This document shows positions 16,179 through 25,579 of a stretch of DNA of 44,679 nucleotides, piece by piece. Positions within the stretch are counted from its first letter, which is position 1; each line of letters starts with the position of its first letter. The position numbers and the translations under genes were made by a program. The DNA is from Salinivenus sp. (GTDB lineage Bacteria; Bacteroidota; Rhodothermia; Rhodothermales; Salinibacteraceae). The notes below the pieces were generated by a model. That model made no database searches. It was given only the letters and a program-made list of their open reading frames with translations, and was not told where the DNA came from. The DNA is taken from NCBI GenBank assembly GCA_018609755.1, contig JAHENZ010000215.1, positions 1-44,679 on the forward strand, written 5' to 3'.

Positions 16179-17534
16179 TTACTCCCCCATTCGATCGAGC
16201 AACTGTCCACTCAAACGAAGCAGCTCCACTTCTGCCTGCTTGGCTTCAAACTGCGCAGTCAGGAGCCGGCTCTCGACCTGAATGAACTGCTCCTGCACCT
16301 CCCGAAGCTCTACGCTGGTGATGGTGCCCACCTCAAACTGCTCCAGCGCCACGTCCACGTTGGCGCGCACCGCGTCGAGGTTCTCTCGCTCCAGGCGCAC
16401 GAGCCGGAGGCGATTTTGATAGCGCTCATAGGCACTCGTGAGGGCGGTTGCCAGCTGGGACCGAACGTCCTCGACCGCTAGGCGAGCGTTGGTCTCGCGG
16501 ATCTCGGCGTTCTGGCTGCGGCGCCAGCGATTCAATCCGTCGAAGAGGTCGAACGTGAGGGAGGCCCCATACGTGATCTCGGTGCTCCGGCTCTCCTGCA
16601 AAAAGCCGCTCTCGGCGTCGAGTTGAGAGTAGCCGAGGCCGGCGGTGAGGTCGATGGTCGGAAAGAAGTTCGCCCGCACCTCTCGCCGCTCTGCCTGAGC
16701 CGTTCGAAGGGCCTCGCGGGCCTGGGCGAGCGCCGGACTCTCCTGAAACGCCCTCTGCTGGAGCGAGGAATAGCCGAGGGCCGAGTCGACCTCAATCGTA
16801 GACGTAACGGCATACCGGGTCGACGCATCCTCCGACCGCCCCAGCAACTGGTTGAGCTGACTCTTGGCGTTGGCCAGCTCCGTCTCCTGTCGCAGCACCG
16901 CCGCCGAGTCGGCATTGAGATCCACCCGTGCCTGCCGCACCTGCAGCCTAGACCCCGAGCCCAGCTCCTCGCGCAACTCGGCAATCCGCAGCCGCTCCCG
17001 CGAGATGGACAGTGCCTCCCGGAGGACCGCCAACTGTTGCTGCCGTCGCGCCACGTCGTAATAGCCGTCAATGACGTCGGACGCCAGAACCGCGATCTCC
17101 TCCTCGGTCGCCGCCGCCTGCCGGTCCCGCTCCGCCCCCAGCCGGTCGTAGGTGGCAAAGGGACGCAGGCCGTCGAAGACGGTCCATCGAAAATCCGCCC
17201 CGGCGTTGGCCTGCGTCGACTGCGCCCCCTCCGTGTTCTGCGTCTCGCCCGTGAGGAACGTCTGCTCGGAATTGGAAATGGTCTCGGTGTACCCCGCCTG
17301 CCCGCTCAGCGTGGGCAGAAAGCCCGCGTTCCCCACCGAGACGTTGTTTTCAGCAATGTCGACCCGGCGCCGGGCCATCTGCGCCTGCGGATTCTCTTCA
17401 AGGGCCTGCTGCACAGCCGCGTCGAGGCGGAGGGTGTCGGCGGACGCGGCGGACTGGGCCTGAACGGAAGAGAGAAAAAAGCCGACGCCGAGGAAAAGGA
17501 GAAGGCCTAGAGCGAAACGAAGGAAGTGATCCAT
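16179..17534 (-). CDS. TolC-family outer membrane efflux protein
   Basis: The outer-membrane channel of the tripartite efflux system encoded upstream. The 451-residue product has a Sec signal (residues 1 to about 28, MDHFLRFALGLLLFLGVGF, ending near V-Q-A-Q) and two OEP repeats with long heptad-like helices rich in Ala, Gln, Glu and Arg (for example AVQQALEENPQAQMARRRVDIAENN and TSAYERYQNRLRLVRLERENL, each cited in part). TolC family length is 420-500. It is the last gene of the adaptor-pump-channel series on the minus strand, 143 bp after the pump, with a 14-bp tandem repeat in the gap. Substrate of the pump not determinable. Confidence 0.93.
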   Translation of the reverse strand: MDHFLRFALGLLLFLGVGFFLSSVQAQSAASADTLRLDAAVQQALEENPQAQMARRRVDIAENNVSVGNAGFLPTLSGQAGYTETISNSEQTFLTGETQNTEGAQSTQANAGADFRWTVFDGLRPFATYDRLGAERDRQAAATEEEIAVLASDVIDGYYDVARRQQQLAVLREALSISRERLRIAELREELGSGSRLQVRQARVDLNADSAAVLRQETELANAKSQLNQLLGRSEDASTRYAVTSTIEVDSALGYSSLQQRAFQESPALAQAREALRTAQAERREVRANFFPTIDLTAGLGYSQLDAESGFLQESRSTEITYGASLTFDLFDGLNRWRRSQNAEIRETNARLAVEDVRSQLATALTSAYERYQNRLRLVRLERENLDAVRANVDVALEQFEVGTITSVELREVQEQFIQVESRLLTAQFEAKQAEVELLRLSGQLLDRMGE

Positions 17535-17580
17535 CAGGGGAACAGTGCTGCGGATAAGGTGCAGGATAGAACGTGATCAT

Positions 17581-17659
17581 GATACGTGAAGCGTGAGGCT
17601 GCTTTCCTACTGTGGTTCACGCATCTCGCCTCACGCATCTCGCCTCACGCATCACGCAC
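17581..17659. repeat. 14-bp tandem repeat with inverted partner, between RND pump and TolC genes
   Basis: TCACGCATCTCGCC occurs twice perfectly in tandem (17617-17630 and 17631-17644) with a degenerate third copy (17645-17658). A partly complementary arm, GATACGTGAAGCGTGAGG, sits at 17581-17598. The layout (short arm, about 18-nt loop, long tandem arm) matches the other intergenic repeat hairpins but uses a different word. Confidence 0.82.
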
Positions 17660-17677
17660 TGAAAAGACGACTGGCGG

Positions 17678-20600
17678 CTATGGCGAAGAAACTTCCTGTT
17701 GTTGCGTCGCCACGTCCTCCTCGGGCAACCCATCCCCCACTGCCTCGCCGTCCCCGCCCACCAGCACCGGACCGGCGTCCTCGCTCGTGAGGAAGGTGTA
17801 GGTGGCCGGAATGACGTAGAGCGCCAGCACCGTGCCGACGACCAGCCCACCAATCACGGCCACGCCCATCGGCACGCGGCTCTCGGCCCCGGCCCCCAGC
17901 GCCAGGGCGATGGGCAGCACGCCGAGAACCGTCGACAGCGCCGTCATGAGAATGGGCCGAAACCGCACGGCCGCCGCTTCCTCAATGGCCTCGCGAATCG
18001 ACAGCCCGGCGGCCTTGCGCTGATTGGCAAACTCGACGATCAGAATGCCATTCTTCGCCACGAGTCCGATCAGCATGACCATGCCGATCTGGCTGAAGAT
18101 GTTGATCGACTGGTTGAAGTACCAGAGGAACAGCATGGCCCCCGCCAGCGCCAGCGGTACGGTGAAGAGGATAATGAGCGGATCGCGGAAGCTCTCGAAC
18201 TGCGCCGCCAGCACCAGATAGATCAGTACGAGCGCCAGGCCGAAGACGTAGAGCAGCTGATTGGAGGTCTCCTGGAAGTCGCGCGACTGACCGGTGAGGG
18301 TGGTCGAAAACTCCGGCCCAAGCACGTCCTGCGCCACGCGGTCCATCGCGTTGATGCCGTCCTCGATCGTATAGCCGGGCGCGGGCCGGGCACTCACGGT
18401 GGCGGACATGTAGCGATTGAAGCGGAAAATCTGCGGGGGGGTGGCCTGCTCGCTCACCGACACCAGATTATCGAGCGGAACCGACTTCCCACTCGACGAT
18501 CGCACGTAGAGACTCGTGAGGTCGAGCGGCTCATCCCGATTGTCCTCATTCACCGCCGCAATAATCTGGCGCTGTTCTCCATCCCGAACGAAGTACCCGA
18601 CCCGCTGCTCCGCCAGGGCCAGCTGCAGCGTCTGCGCCACGTCGAGCGGCGAGACGCCGATGTTGTCGGCCTTGTCGCGGTCGATCTCGACCTGGAGCTC
18701 CGGCTTGTTGAACTTGAGGTTCACGTCCACGAACGCCAACTCCTCCTGCTCACGCGCCGCCTGCTGGAAGGTGGGCAGCGTTTCGCGGAGATTGTCGACG
18801 CTCGCGGTTTGAAGCACGTACTGCACCGGCAGCCCGCCCCCGCCTCCGCCCACCGAGATCGTCGGCTCCTGCGAGACGAACGTGCGGGCCCCTTCGAGCT
18901 CCCCCAACGCCGCCTGCAGACTGTCGGCGTACTGCATCTGCGAAATGTCTCGCTCCGAGGGCGGCACGAGGCGCGTAAACATGAACGCCGAGTTCACCGA
19001 GGTGGCCGCCCCGAAGCCCGGCGAGGTGACCGAGATGGTCGACCGCTGGTGCTCGGCCGGAATGGTTTCGTTGACGGCCTCGTACATCTTGTCGACGTAT
19101 CGACTCATGTACTCGTACGTGGCCCCCTCGCGGGCCGCTGCGTTCATGCGCACGAGACTCCGGTCCTCCAACGGCGCTAACTCCTGCGGCAGCGTGAAGT
19201 GAAACGAGACGATGACCACCGCACAAAGGGCCATGACGACAAACGCCGCCCACCGGTACTCCATAAAGCTCTGCAGCGAGCGGCGGTAGGCATCGGTGAG
19301 CGCCTGAAAGAAGGGCTCCGTCTTGCGGTAGATCCACGGCTTCTTCTCGCGCTGCTTCAGCAGGCGCGTGGACAGCATGGGCGTGAGCGTGAGGGCCACG
19401 AACGAGGAAATGGCCACTGCTCCGGCAATTACGAGCCCGAATTCCGCAAAGAGCTGCCCGGTGAGGCCGCCCATGAAGATGATGGGCGCGAAGATGATGA
19501 CCAGCGAGACGGACGTGGCGACGACGGCAAAGAAGATCTCGCGCGTGCCCTCCAGGCCCGCCGTGATGGGGTCTTTCCCTTCCTCAATTTTGCTGTAGAT
19601 ATTCTCCAGCACCACGATGGCATCGTCCACCACCAGCCCAATGGCCAGTACGAGCGCGAGCAGGGTCAGCACATTGATCGAGAAGTTCATCGCGTACATC
19701 ACGAAGAACGACCCGATCAGAGCGATGGGCACCACCACGAGCGGAATCAGCGTTGAGCGCCAGTCGCGGAGGAAGAGAAAAATGATGAGGACGACCAGCA
19801 GAAACGCCAGGAAGATGGTCTGTTGCACCTCGTCGATGCTGTCGCGGATCGGCTCGGTGTTGTCGAAGCCGATGCCCAGCTCCAGGTCGCTCGGCAGATC
19901 TGCTTCAATGTCGTCCACCCGCCGGTAAAACTCGTCGACAATGTCGATGTAGTTGGCCCCGGGCAAGGGACGAAGGACGACGCCCACCATCGGCACGCCG
20001 TCCCGCTGCAGGAGCGTGCGCTGGTTGAGGGGGGCGATCTCCGCCCGCCCCACGTCCTCCAGCCGTACGGTCTGCCCCTCGGGGCTCTGCTTCAGGATGA
20101 GGGAGTTGAAGTCCTCGGTCGTCTCCAGCCGGCTCTGGGTGCGGACTGTAAGCTCAATCGATTCGCCCTGGATGCGTCCGGAGGGCAACTCTACGTTGGC
20201 CCGCTCCAGGGCACTGCGCACGTCGAGCGGGGTAAGGTCGTAGGCCGCCAGTTGCTGCGGGTCGAGCCATAGGCGCATGGAGTAGGTCTTCTCCCCCCAA
20301 ATATCGACGCGGCTGACCCCATCGATGGTCTGGAGGCGTTCTTTGAAGCGCTTGTCCGCTATTTCCGTGAGCTCCATCAAGCTCCGCGTCTCGGACTTGA
20401 TGTTGAGGAAGACGATCGGCGGCGCACTGGCGTCGGACTTCGACACGCTGGGCGGCTCGGCGTCGGGCGGAAGCTGTTGCTGGGCCCGGCTCACGCGGTC
20501 GCGAACGTCGTTGGCCGCGCGTTCGAGGTCGGCCCCCAGCGCAAACTCGACGGTGACCGTAGACTGCCCCTCGCGGCTGACGGACTCGATGGTGCGGATG

Positions 20601-20827
20601 CCGTCGATGCCGTTGATCTGCTCCTCTAGCGGCTCGGTAATCTGCGAGTCAATGACGTCGGCGTTGGCCCCCTGGTACGTCGTCGACACGCTGATAACCG
20701 GCGGATCCACGGCGGGATACTCGCGCACGCCGAGAAAGTAGAAGCCCACCGCCCCGAAGATCATGATGATCAGGGCAAAGACCGTCGCCAGAACGGGCCG
20801 TCGAATGCTGAGGGAGTAGAGTGACAT
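17678..20827 (-). CDS. RND efflux transporter, AcrB/MexB-type inner-membrane pump
   Basis: Proton-driven export from the inner membrane and periplasm. The 1049-residue product has the usual AcrB length and layout: TM1 right after SLYSLSIRRPVLATVFAL, a first periplasmic loop (about 40-330), the central TM block with the proton-relay pair in GLVVDDAIVVLENI, a second periplasmic loop with a Gly-run (VGGGGGGLPV), and a final TM block (GLVAKNGILIVEFANQRK). The C-terminus has about 30 extra acidic residues. The frame is open to a GTG at 20866; the ATG at 20827 gives the family N-terminus. The adaptor lies 159 bp upstream and TolC downstream. Substrates could be drugs, bile-salt-like compounds or solvents and are not inferable. 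Confidence 0.95.
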   Translation of the reverse strand: MSLYSLSIRRPVLATVFALIIMIFGAVGFYFLGVREYPAVDPPVISVSTTYQGANADVIDSQITEPLEEQINGIDGIRTIESVSREGQSTVTVEFALGADLERAANDVRDRVSRAQQQLPPDAEPPSVSKSDASAPPIVFLNIKSETRSLMELTEIADKRFKERLQTIDGVSRVDIWGEKTYSMRLWLDPQQLAAYDLTPLDVRSALERANVELPSGRIQGESIELTVRTQSRLETTEDFNSLILKQSPEGQTVRLEDVGRAEIAPLNQRTLLQRDGVPMVGVVLRPLPGANYIDIVDEFYRRVDDIEADLPSDLELGIGFDNTEPIRDSIDEVQQTIFLAFLLVVLIIFLFLRDWRSTLIPLVVVPIALIGSFFVMYAMNFSINVLTLLALVLAIGLVVDDAIVVLENIYSKIEEGKDPITAGLEGTREIFFAVVATSVSLVIIFAPIIFMGGLTGQLFAEFGLVIAGAVAISSFVALTLTPMLSTRLLKQREKKPWIYRKTEPFFQALTDAYRRSLQSFMEYRWAAFVVMALCAVVIVSFHFTLPQELAPLEDRSLVRMNAAAREGATYEYMSRYVDKMYEAVNETIPAEHQRSTISVTSPGFGAATSVNSAFMFTRLVPPSERDISQMQYADSLQAALGELEGARTFVSQEPTISVGGGGGGLPVQYVLQTASVDNLRETLPTFQQAAREQEELAFVDVNLKFNKPELQVEIDRDKADNIGVSPLDVAQTLQLALAEQRVGYFVRDGEQRQIIAAVNEDNRDEPLDLTSLYVRSSSGKSVPLDNLVSVSEQATPPQIFRFNRYMSATVSARPAPGYTIEDGINAMDRVAQDVLGPEFSTTLTGQSRDFQETSNQLLYVFGLALVLIYLVLAAQFESFRDPLIILFTVPLALAGAMLFLWYFNQSINIFSQIGMVMLIGLVAKNGILIVEFANQRKAAGLSIREAIEEAAAVRFRPILMTALSTVLGVLPIALALGAGAESRVPMGVAVIGGLVVGTVLALYVIPATYTFLTSEDAGPVLVGGDGEAVGDGLPEEDVATQQQEVSSP

Positions 20828-20986
20828 CGGCTGAAAGCTATCGGGGAAGCGTGAGGTTACGCTCACTCGGGGGCTTCCGTCTTCGAAGCCGTATTGAGGA
20901 TCGACCGCTCGCTACGCTCGCTGGATCGATACAAGCAGAAACGAGGCGTCGTATATAGATTCCTCCCTATTTGGGGAGTGCGATCT

Positions 20987-22108
20987 TTACTCTTCGATCG
21001 TCTCAATCTGGACAGGGAGACCCGCTCGCAACTCCTGAATTCCTGAGGTAATGACGGTGTCGCGAAGGGAAAGGCCGTCGGTGACCTGCACGGTGGAGTC
21101 GGTGCGGATGCCGAGCGTAACGTTGCGGGGCTGGGCGGTGCCGTCCTCGACCACGAAGACGCGCTGCCCATCAATCGTGGGGAGAACCGCAAAGGAGGGG
21201 ACCGCGACGGCGTCGTCGATCGTGCCGAGCGTAACGGTCACGTCGGCGAACATGCCGGGCCGGAGGGTACCGTCCGGATTGGGCGTCCGGGCCCGAACCT
21301 GAAGGGTGCGCGTGTCGGCGTCGACCTGCGTGTCCGTCGCGTACACCTCTCCGTCCAGGCTCTGGTCAATGCCCCGCACGGAAAAGGAAATCGGCTGCCC
21401 GGCCCGAATGCGAGAAGCGTACTTTTCGGAGACCGAGAATTCGACCTTGATCGGGTTTACCCGCTGCAGCGTCGTAATTCGCGTCTGGGGCGTCACGTAG
21501 GCGCCCTCGCTCACGGCCCGCAGGCCCACGACTCCGCCGAACGGCGCGTGCACCTTCGTCTTCTCAATTTGGGCCTCCAGGAGCTCCAGCTCCGCATTCA
21601 ACACCTCCACCTCGTTCACGGTGGCGTCGTACTCCTCCTGGCTCACTCCGCCCTCGGCCAAGAGCCGCTTCTGCCGCTCGGCCTGTGCGGACGCCAGTTC
21701 CAGCCGGTGCTCCAACCGCTTCCGTTCGGCCTGCAGCTCCGCATCGTTGATCTGCACGAGCAATGCTCCGGATTGCACCCGCGCCCCCTCTTCGAATTGA
21801 ATGCTCGTAATTTTCCCTCCCGACTCCGGCGTGAGCTCAACGGACTCGTCCGCCCGCAGCGTGCCGGTCGTGCGGAGACGCTCGGTCATTGTGCTGGGCT
21901 GCAGAACCGTTGCGTCGACCCGCAGTGGGGCGTCCTCATTTCCGCTCCCCCCCTCCGAGGAGTCTGCCTCATTGAGCTTGGGCAGGGCCAAGCCCACGAG
22001 CACGAGAGCAACGATCCCAATGCCAAGTAGACGTTTGGTCCGAACCGACCACCCGGTGGCCGTTTCGGACGTCGCATCAGAATCCGAGGATGAGGCGGAA
22101 TCGGTCAT
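20987..22108 (-). CDS. RND efflux periplasmic adaptor (membrane fusion protein)
   Basis: Bridges the RND pump and TolC. The 373-residue product starts with a Ser/Asp/Thr-rich cytoplasmic tail (MTDSASSSDSDATSE), one transmembrane anchor (about residues 29-45, LLGIGIVALVLVGLALP), then lipoyl-like halves (SGGKITSIQFEEGARVQSGALL and KVHAPFGGVVGLRAVSEGAYV, cited in part). Between them is a coiled-coil hairpin (about 120-175, AERKRLEHRLELASAQAERQ), followed by beta-barrel and membrane-proximal domains. It is anchored by a transmembrane helix instead of a lipobox. The frame is open to 22210; the ATG at 22108 is preferred because residues before it are not part of the fold. First gene of the three-gene operon. 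Confidence 0.93.
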   Translation of the reverse strand: MTDSASSSDSDATSETATGWSVRTKRLLGIGIVALVLVGLALPKLNEADSSEGGSGNEDAPLRVDATVLQPSTMTERLRTTGTLRADESVELTPESGGKITSIQFEEGARVQSGALLVQINDAELQAERKRLEHRLELASAQAERQKRLLAEGGVSQEEYDATVNEVEVLNAELELLEAQIEKTKVHAPFGGVVGLRAVSEGAYVTPQTRITTLQRVNPIKVEFSVSEKYASRIRAGQPISFSVRGIDQSLDGEVYATDTQVDADTRTLQVRARTPNPDGTLRPGMFADVTVTLGTIDDAVAVPSFAVLPTIDGQRVFVVEDGTAQPRNVTLGIRTDSTVQVTDGLSLRDTVITSGIQELRAGLPVQIETIEE

Positions 22109-22470
22109 AAGAGTCAGGAGCAAACACAAAACCGTGGAAACGGACATCCTTTTCCACCGAGAGCACACGATAAGAGTCCCCTCCAACTCCCCGTCCGGCC
22201 GTCCGTTCACGACCTCGATTGGTTTGGACAGTCAGGATCGACATCGTTACGATCCTCCCAGGCAAAGTGGGCCCTCATTCATGCCCTCGGTGCGGCGTAC
22301 GTTCCTCCGATTCGGTCAATTTCCAGGCGAACATTGCCTGAGCGTTCCCTTCAACTCGACCTCCCGGTGACAATGAGCCGAGCATTTTGTAACGGTTTAG
22401 TTGAAAGTGGATGGGTTCACATCTTTATTGGAGCCGATGAAGTTTTGCCTTCTTCTCGCTCCCACTACCC
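22109..22470. promoter_or_regulatory. divergent intergenic region between the efflux operon and the heme protein gene
   Basis: 362 bp without a gene. It must hold the promoters of both divergent units. One candidate operator is a 7-bp inverted repeat, AGGATCG (22234-22240) with CGATCCT (22250-22256), centred about 137 bp upstream of the adaptor start. No convincing -33/-7 pair was found. Confidence 0.35.
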
Positions 22471-25395
22471 ATGCGTCCCGTTTCCCGCCTTCTCCTGAGC
22501 TTCGGCCTGGTGTGTGTTCTCGGAAGCGTTTTCGCGCCCGTCCACGCCCAGCAAGAGGGCCCGCCCACCGACCAATTTCCCGTCGCCACCCATCCGGACA
22601 CGACGTACCTGCCCGAGGGCTTAGAGGCGACCGTGTGGGCCGAGTCGCCGCAGCTGTACAACCCAACAAACATCGACGTGGGACCCGAGGGACGCATCTG
22701 GGCCGTGGAGGTGGTGGACTATCGAAACTTCAACAATTCCCCCGATGGCCGCCGCTCTCACCCCAAGGGCGAACGCGTCGTGATCCTCGATGATACCGAC
22801 GGCGACGGGCGGGCCGACGAGTCGAAAACGTTCGTGCAGGACGACGCCCTCACCGCACCGCTCGGCATCGCGGTCTTCGGCAATCAAGTGCTGGTGTCGG
22901 CCTCGCCGAAAATCTACCTCTACACCGATACCGACGGCGACGATAAGGCCGACAAGCGGGAGGTCTTCCTCTCCGGCTTCGGTGGACTCGACCACGACCA
23001 CGGGGTGCATTCCATCTCGGCCGGGCCTGGGGGACGCTGGTTCTTCACCACGGGGAACGCCGGCCCGCACATCGTCACCGACAGCGCAGGATGGACGCTC
23101 CGCTCCAGCAGCATTTACTCCGGCGGCACGCCGTACATGGAGGACAATCAGCCGGGCCTGGTGAGCGACGACGGCCATCTGCATCCGGGCGGCCTCATGC
23201 TCCGCATCCGCCCGGACGGCACCGGCCTGCGGGTGATGTCCGACAACTACCGGAATCCCTACGAGGGCATGCCGGACTCCTACGGCAACATCTGGATGAA
23301 CGACAATGACGACGACGGCAACGCCTCTACGCGCGTGCTCTGGGCCATGGAGGGCGGCAACTACGGCTACTTCAGCCAGGACGGCTCCCGCTACTGGGGC
23401 GCCGACCGCCGGCCCAACCAGAACACCTTCACGGCGCACTGGCACCAGGAGGATCCGGGCGTACTGCCCGCCGGCGATAAGACCGGGCCCGGCGCCCCCA
23501 CGGGCCTCACCGTCTACGAGAGCAACAAGCTGGGCGAGGAGTTTCGCGGTCTGTTGCTGAGCGAGGACTCCGGCAAGAACACGGTCTTCGGCTATCGACC
23601 CTCGCCCGACGGCGCCGGCTTCGACCTCGACAAGACGAGCTTCTTCAGCACGCTCCCCGACTCCACCGTCCTCGACCCGGACTCCTACGAGAACTGGGAC
23701 GTGGACGACAAAACTAGATGGTACCGCCCCAGCGACATTGCCATCGGCACCGACGGGTCCATCTACGTGGCCGACTGGTACGACGAGCGGGTGGGTGGCC
23801 ACGCCATGACCGACTCGACCGGCTATGGCCGCATCTTCCGCATCCACCCGGAGGACCGTGAGCTGACCACGCCCGATCTCGACCTCAGTACCACGCAGGG
23901 ACAGCTGCGAGCACTGAAGAACCCGGCGAAGAACGTGCGGTACCTCGGCTTTCGAAAACTACAGGCACAGGGCGATGCCGTGCTTGACGAAGTCGCGGGC
24001 CTGCTCGACGCCGAGAATCCGTACCACCGTGCCCGCGGCGTCTGGATGCTCGCCAATCTCGGTCCGGAGGGACAAGCCCGAACGGAAGAGCTCCTCGATC
24101 ACTCGAACCCGCGCATGCGGACGACGGCGTTCCGGGCCTTGCGGCAGGTACAGGACACGAGTACCGTGCTCGACCACGCCCGTACGCTCGGCAGCGATCC
24201 GTCCCCGTCCGTCCGGCGGGCCGTCGCCCTCTTTCTCCGCGACGTGCCTCTTGCCCAAAGCGAGGATTTGATGGTCACACTCGCCCGCCACTACCATCCG
24301 GGCGATCGGTTCGCGCTGGAAGCGTATGGGCTGGCGGCCGAAGGGGAAGAAGACGAGGTCTACACCCTCCTGAAGTCAGCACTCAACCCGTCCAGTCCCG
24401 CCGAGTGGAGCCGGACATGGGCCGATCTCGTCTGGCGCCTGCATCCGCCCGACGCGGTGGACGCCCTTCGCGAGCGAGCGTCCTCCCCGTACGTGAGCTG
24501 GGACGAGCAAAAGCGCGCTATGGTCGCACTGGGCTTTATCGACACCCGGGAGGCTGTAGACGCGATGACGGCGCTTGCCGAGCAGACCGACCAATCTCGC
24601 GTGGCCGAGCGGGCCCGGTGGTGGCTCGACTACCGCCGCACCAACGAGTGGCACGACCTGAAGGACTGGGCCGCTGAGGACACGTTCGGCCCCGCCGACA
24701 CGACACTAGCGAAGATGACGTCCTTCAAAGAACAGCTCCTCGACGACCGGGCCTCCTCTGCCAAACGCACGCAGGCCGCCGTCCAGATGGCCACGGAGCC
24801 CGCGGGCGGACGCCTGCTCATGCAGCTCGTCATTGAGGAGCGCCTGCCAACCGTCGTCCGCGACTCCGTGACGGCCCACATCTACGACAACCCGGACCGT
24901 ACGGTGCGGACGCTCGCGAATCGCTACATGGAGCGCCCCGGTCCACAGCCGGTGACGGTCGAGGACGTGCCGGCGGAGGGCTCCGCGCAAACGGGGCAGG
25001 TCACCTTCTACCAGAAGTGTGCTTCCTGTCACCGCGTGGGGCAGGCCGGGCAGGACGTGGGGCCGCCGCTCACCAATGCCTGGCAGATGTTTGGGCGCAA
25101 CAGCATGATTCAGGCCATCCTCCACCCCGACGACGGCCTCGCCCACGATTACCTGCCGTCCATGGTCTCCACCACCAATGGGGACGTGCTCTACGGCTTT
25201 CTCATGGCCGAGAACGAGGACAACATCGTCATTAAGGATCCGCACGGGCGCCGGCACGTCGTGGAAAAATCCCGCGTCGCGAGCCGCAGACAGCTGGAGG
25301 TAAGCCTGATGCCCGGCCCGAAGGAGCTTAGACTGTCGGAGCAGGAGGTGGCCGACCTGGCCGAGTTTCTTCGGAACCAGGGCGCGAGCGAATAG
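22471..25395 (+). CDS. secreted PVC-type heme-binding dehydrogenase with C-terminal cytochrome c domain
   Basis: A 974-residue exported protein with a Sec signal (MRPVSRLLLSFGLVCVLGS, ending near V-H-A-Q). The N-terminal half is a beta-propeller of the membrane-bound dehydrogenase type (DVGPEGRIWAVEVVDYR, DTDGDGRADESKTF, HDHGVHSISAGPGGRWF, SDIAIGTDGSIYVADWYD). A HEAT-like helical region follows (about 480-830). The C-terminal cytochrome c-like domain has the heme motif CASCH (C850, C853, H854) and a later Met-rich stretch that could give the axial ligand. The TIGR02604-like layout is typical of Planctomycetes and also occurs in Bacteroidota. The electron donor is probably a sugar or alcohol oxidised in the periplasm, but this is a guess. 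Single gene, no clear operon partner. Confidence 0.9.
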   Translation: MRPVSRLLLSFGLVCVLGSVFAPVHAQQEGPPTDQFPVATHPDTTYLPEGLEATVWAESPQLYNPTNIDVGPEGRIWAVEVVDYRNFNNSPDGRRSHPKGERVVILDDTDGDGRADESKTFVQDDALTAPLGIAVFGNQVLVSASPKIYLYTDTDGDDKADKREVFLSGFGGLDHDHGVHSISAGPGGRWFFTTGNAGPHIVTDSAGWTLRSSSIYSGGTPYMEDNQPGLVSDDGHLHPGGLMLRIRPDGTGLRVMSDNYRNPYEGMPDSYGNIWMNDNDDDGNASTRVLWAMEGGNYGYFSQDGSRYWGADRRPNQNTFTAHWHQEDPGVLPAGDKTGPGAPTGLTVYESNKLGEEFRGLLLSEDSGKNTVFGYRPSPDGAGFDLDKTSFFSTLPDSTVLDPDSYENWDVDDKTRWYRPSDIAIGTDGSIYVADWYDERVGGHAMTDSTGYGRIFRIHPEDRELTTPDLDLSTTQGQLRALKNPAKNVRYLGFRKLQAQGDAVLDEVAGLLDAENPYHRARGVWMLANLGPEGQARTEELLDHSNPRMRTTAFRALRQVQDTSTVLDHARTLGSDPSPSVRRAVALFLRDVPLAQSEDLMVTLARHYHPGDRFALEAYGLAAEGEEDEVYTLLKSALNPSSPAEWSRTWADLVWRLHPPDAVDALRERASSPYVSWDEQKRAMVALGFIDTREAVDAMTALAEQTDQSRVAERARWWLDYRRTNEWHDLKDWAAEDTFGPADTTLAKMTSFKEQLLDDRASSAKRTQAAVQMATEPAGGRLLMQLVIEERLPTVVRDSVTAHIYDNPDRTVRTLANRYMERPGPQPVTVEDVPAEGSAQTGQVTFYQKCASCHRVGQAGQDVGPPLTNAWQMFGRNSMIQAILHPDDGLAHDYLPSMVSTTNGDVLYGFLMAENEDNIVIKDPHGRRHVVEKSRVASRRQLEVSLMPGPKELRLSEQEVADLAEFLRNQGASE

Positions 25396-25425
25396 CCTAC
25401 GGCCGCGGTGAAAGGACGACCTGTG

Positions 25426-25433
25426 TACCTTTG
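25426..25433 (+). promoter_or_regulatory. possible Bacteroidota -7 element (TACCTTTG)
   Basis: An exact match to the TAnnTTTG -7 consensus of Bacteroidota on the plus strand, 31 bp after the stop of the heme protein gene. No TTTG-type -33 element is visible at the usual distance, and no gene follows on this strand before the palindrome at 25496-25524. It could start a small RNA of about 90 nt, or be chance. Confidence 0.25.
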
Positions 25434-25495
25434 CGAGATTAATCGCAGGACCGACACCGGGCTATTCGTCCTCTGAAAAGATCTAAATCCTCTTC

Positions 25496-25524
25496 GTAGC
25501 GCCGTTGGACTCCAACGGCGCTAC
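25496..25524. terminator. perfect 14-bp palindrome between convergent genes
   Basis: GTAGCGCCGTTGGA (25496-25509) and TCCAACGGCGCTAC (25511-25524) are exact reverse complements around a single base. It sits between the 3' ends of the heme protein gene and sppA, so a bidirectional, Rho-independent-like or REP-like role is plausible. There is no T-run on either side, so classical intrinsic termination is not certain. Confidence 0.55.
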
Positions 25525-25579
25525 GACGGGGGCTTGCTCTCGTCCGGCGGACAATCTTGCAACCCCATAGCAGGTCGTC

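Noticed and set aside
17699-19180. 493-codon plus-strand frame antisense to the RND pump
   Set aside because: Composition of a GC-rich antisense shadow (His/Arg/Gly-rich), no recognisable motif; the opposite strand encodes a complete AcrB-type pump.
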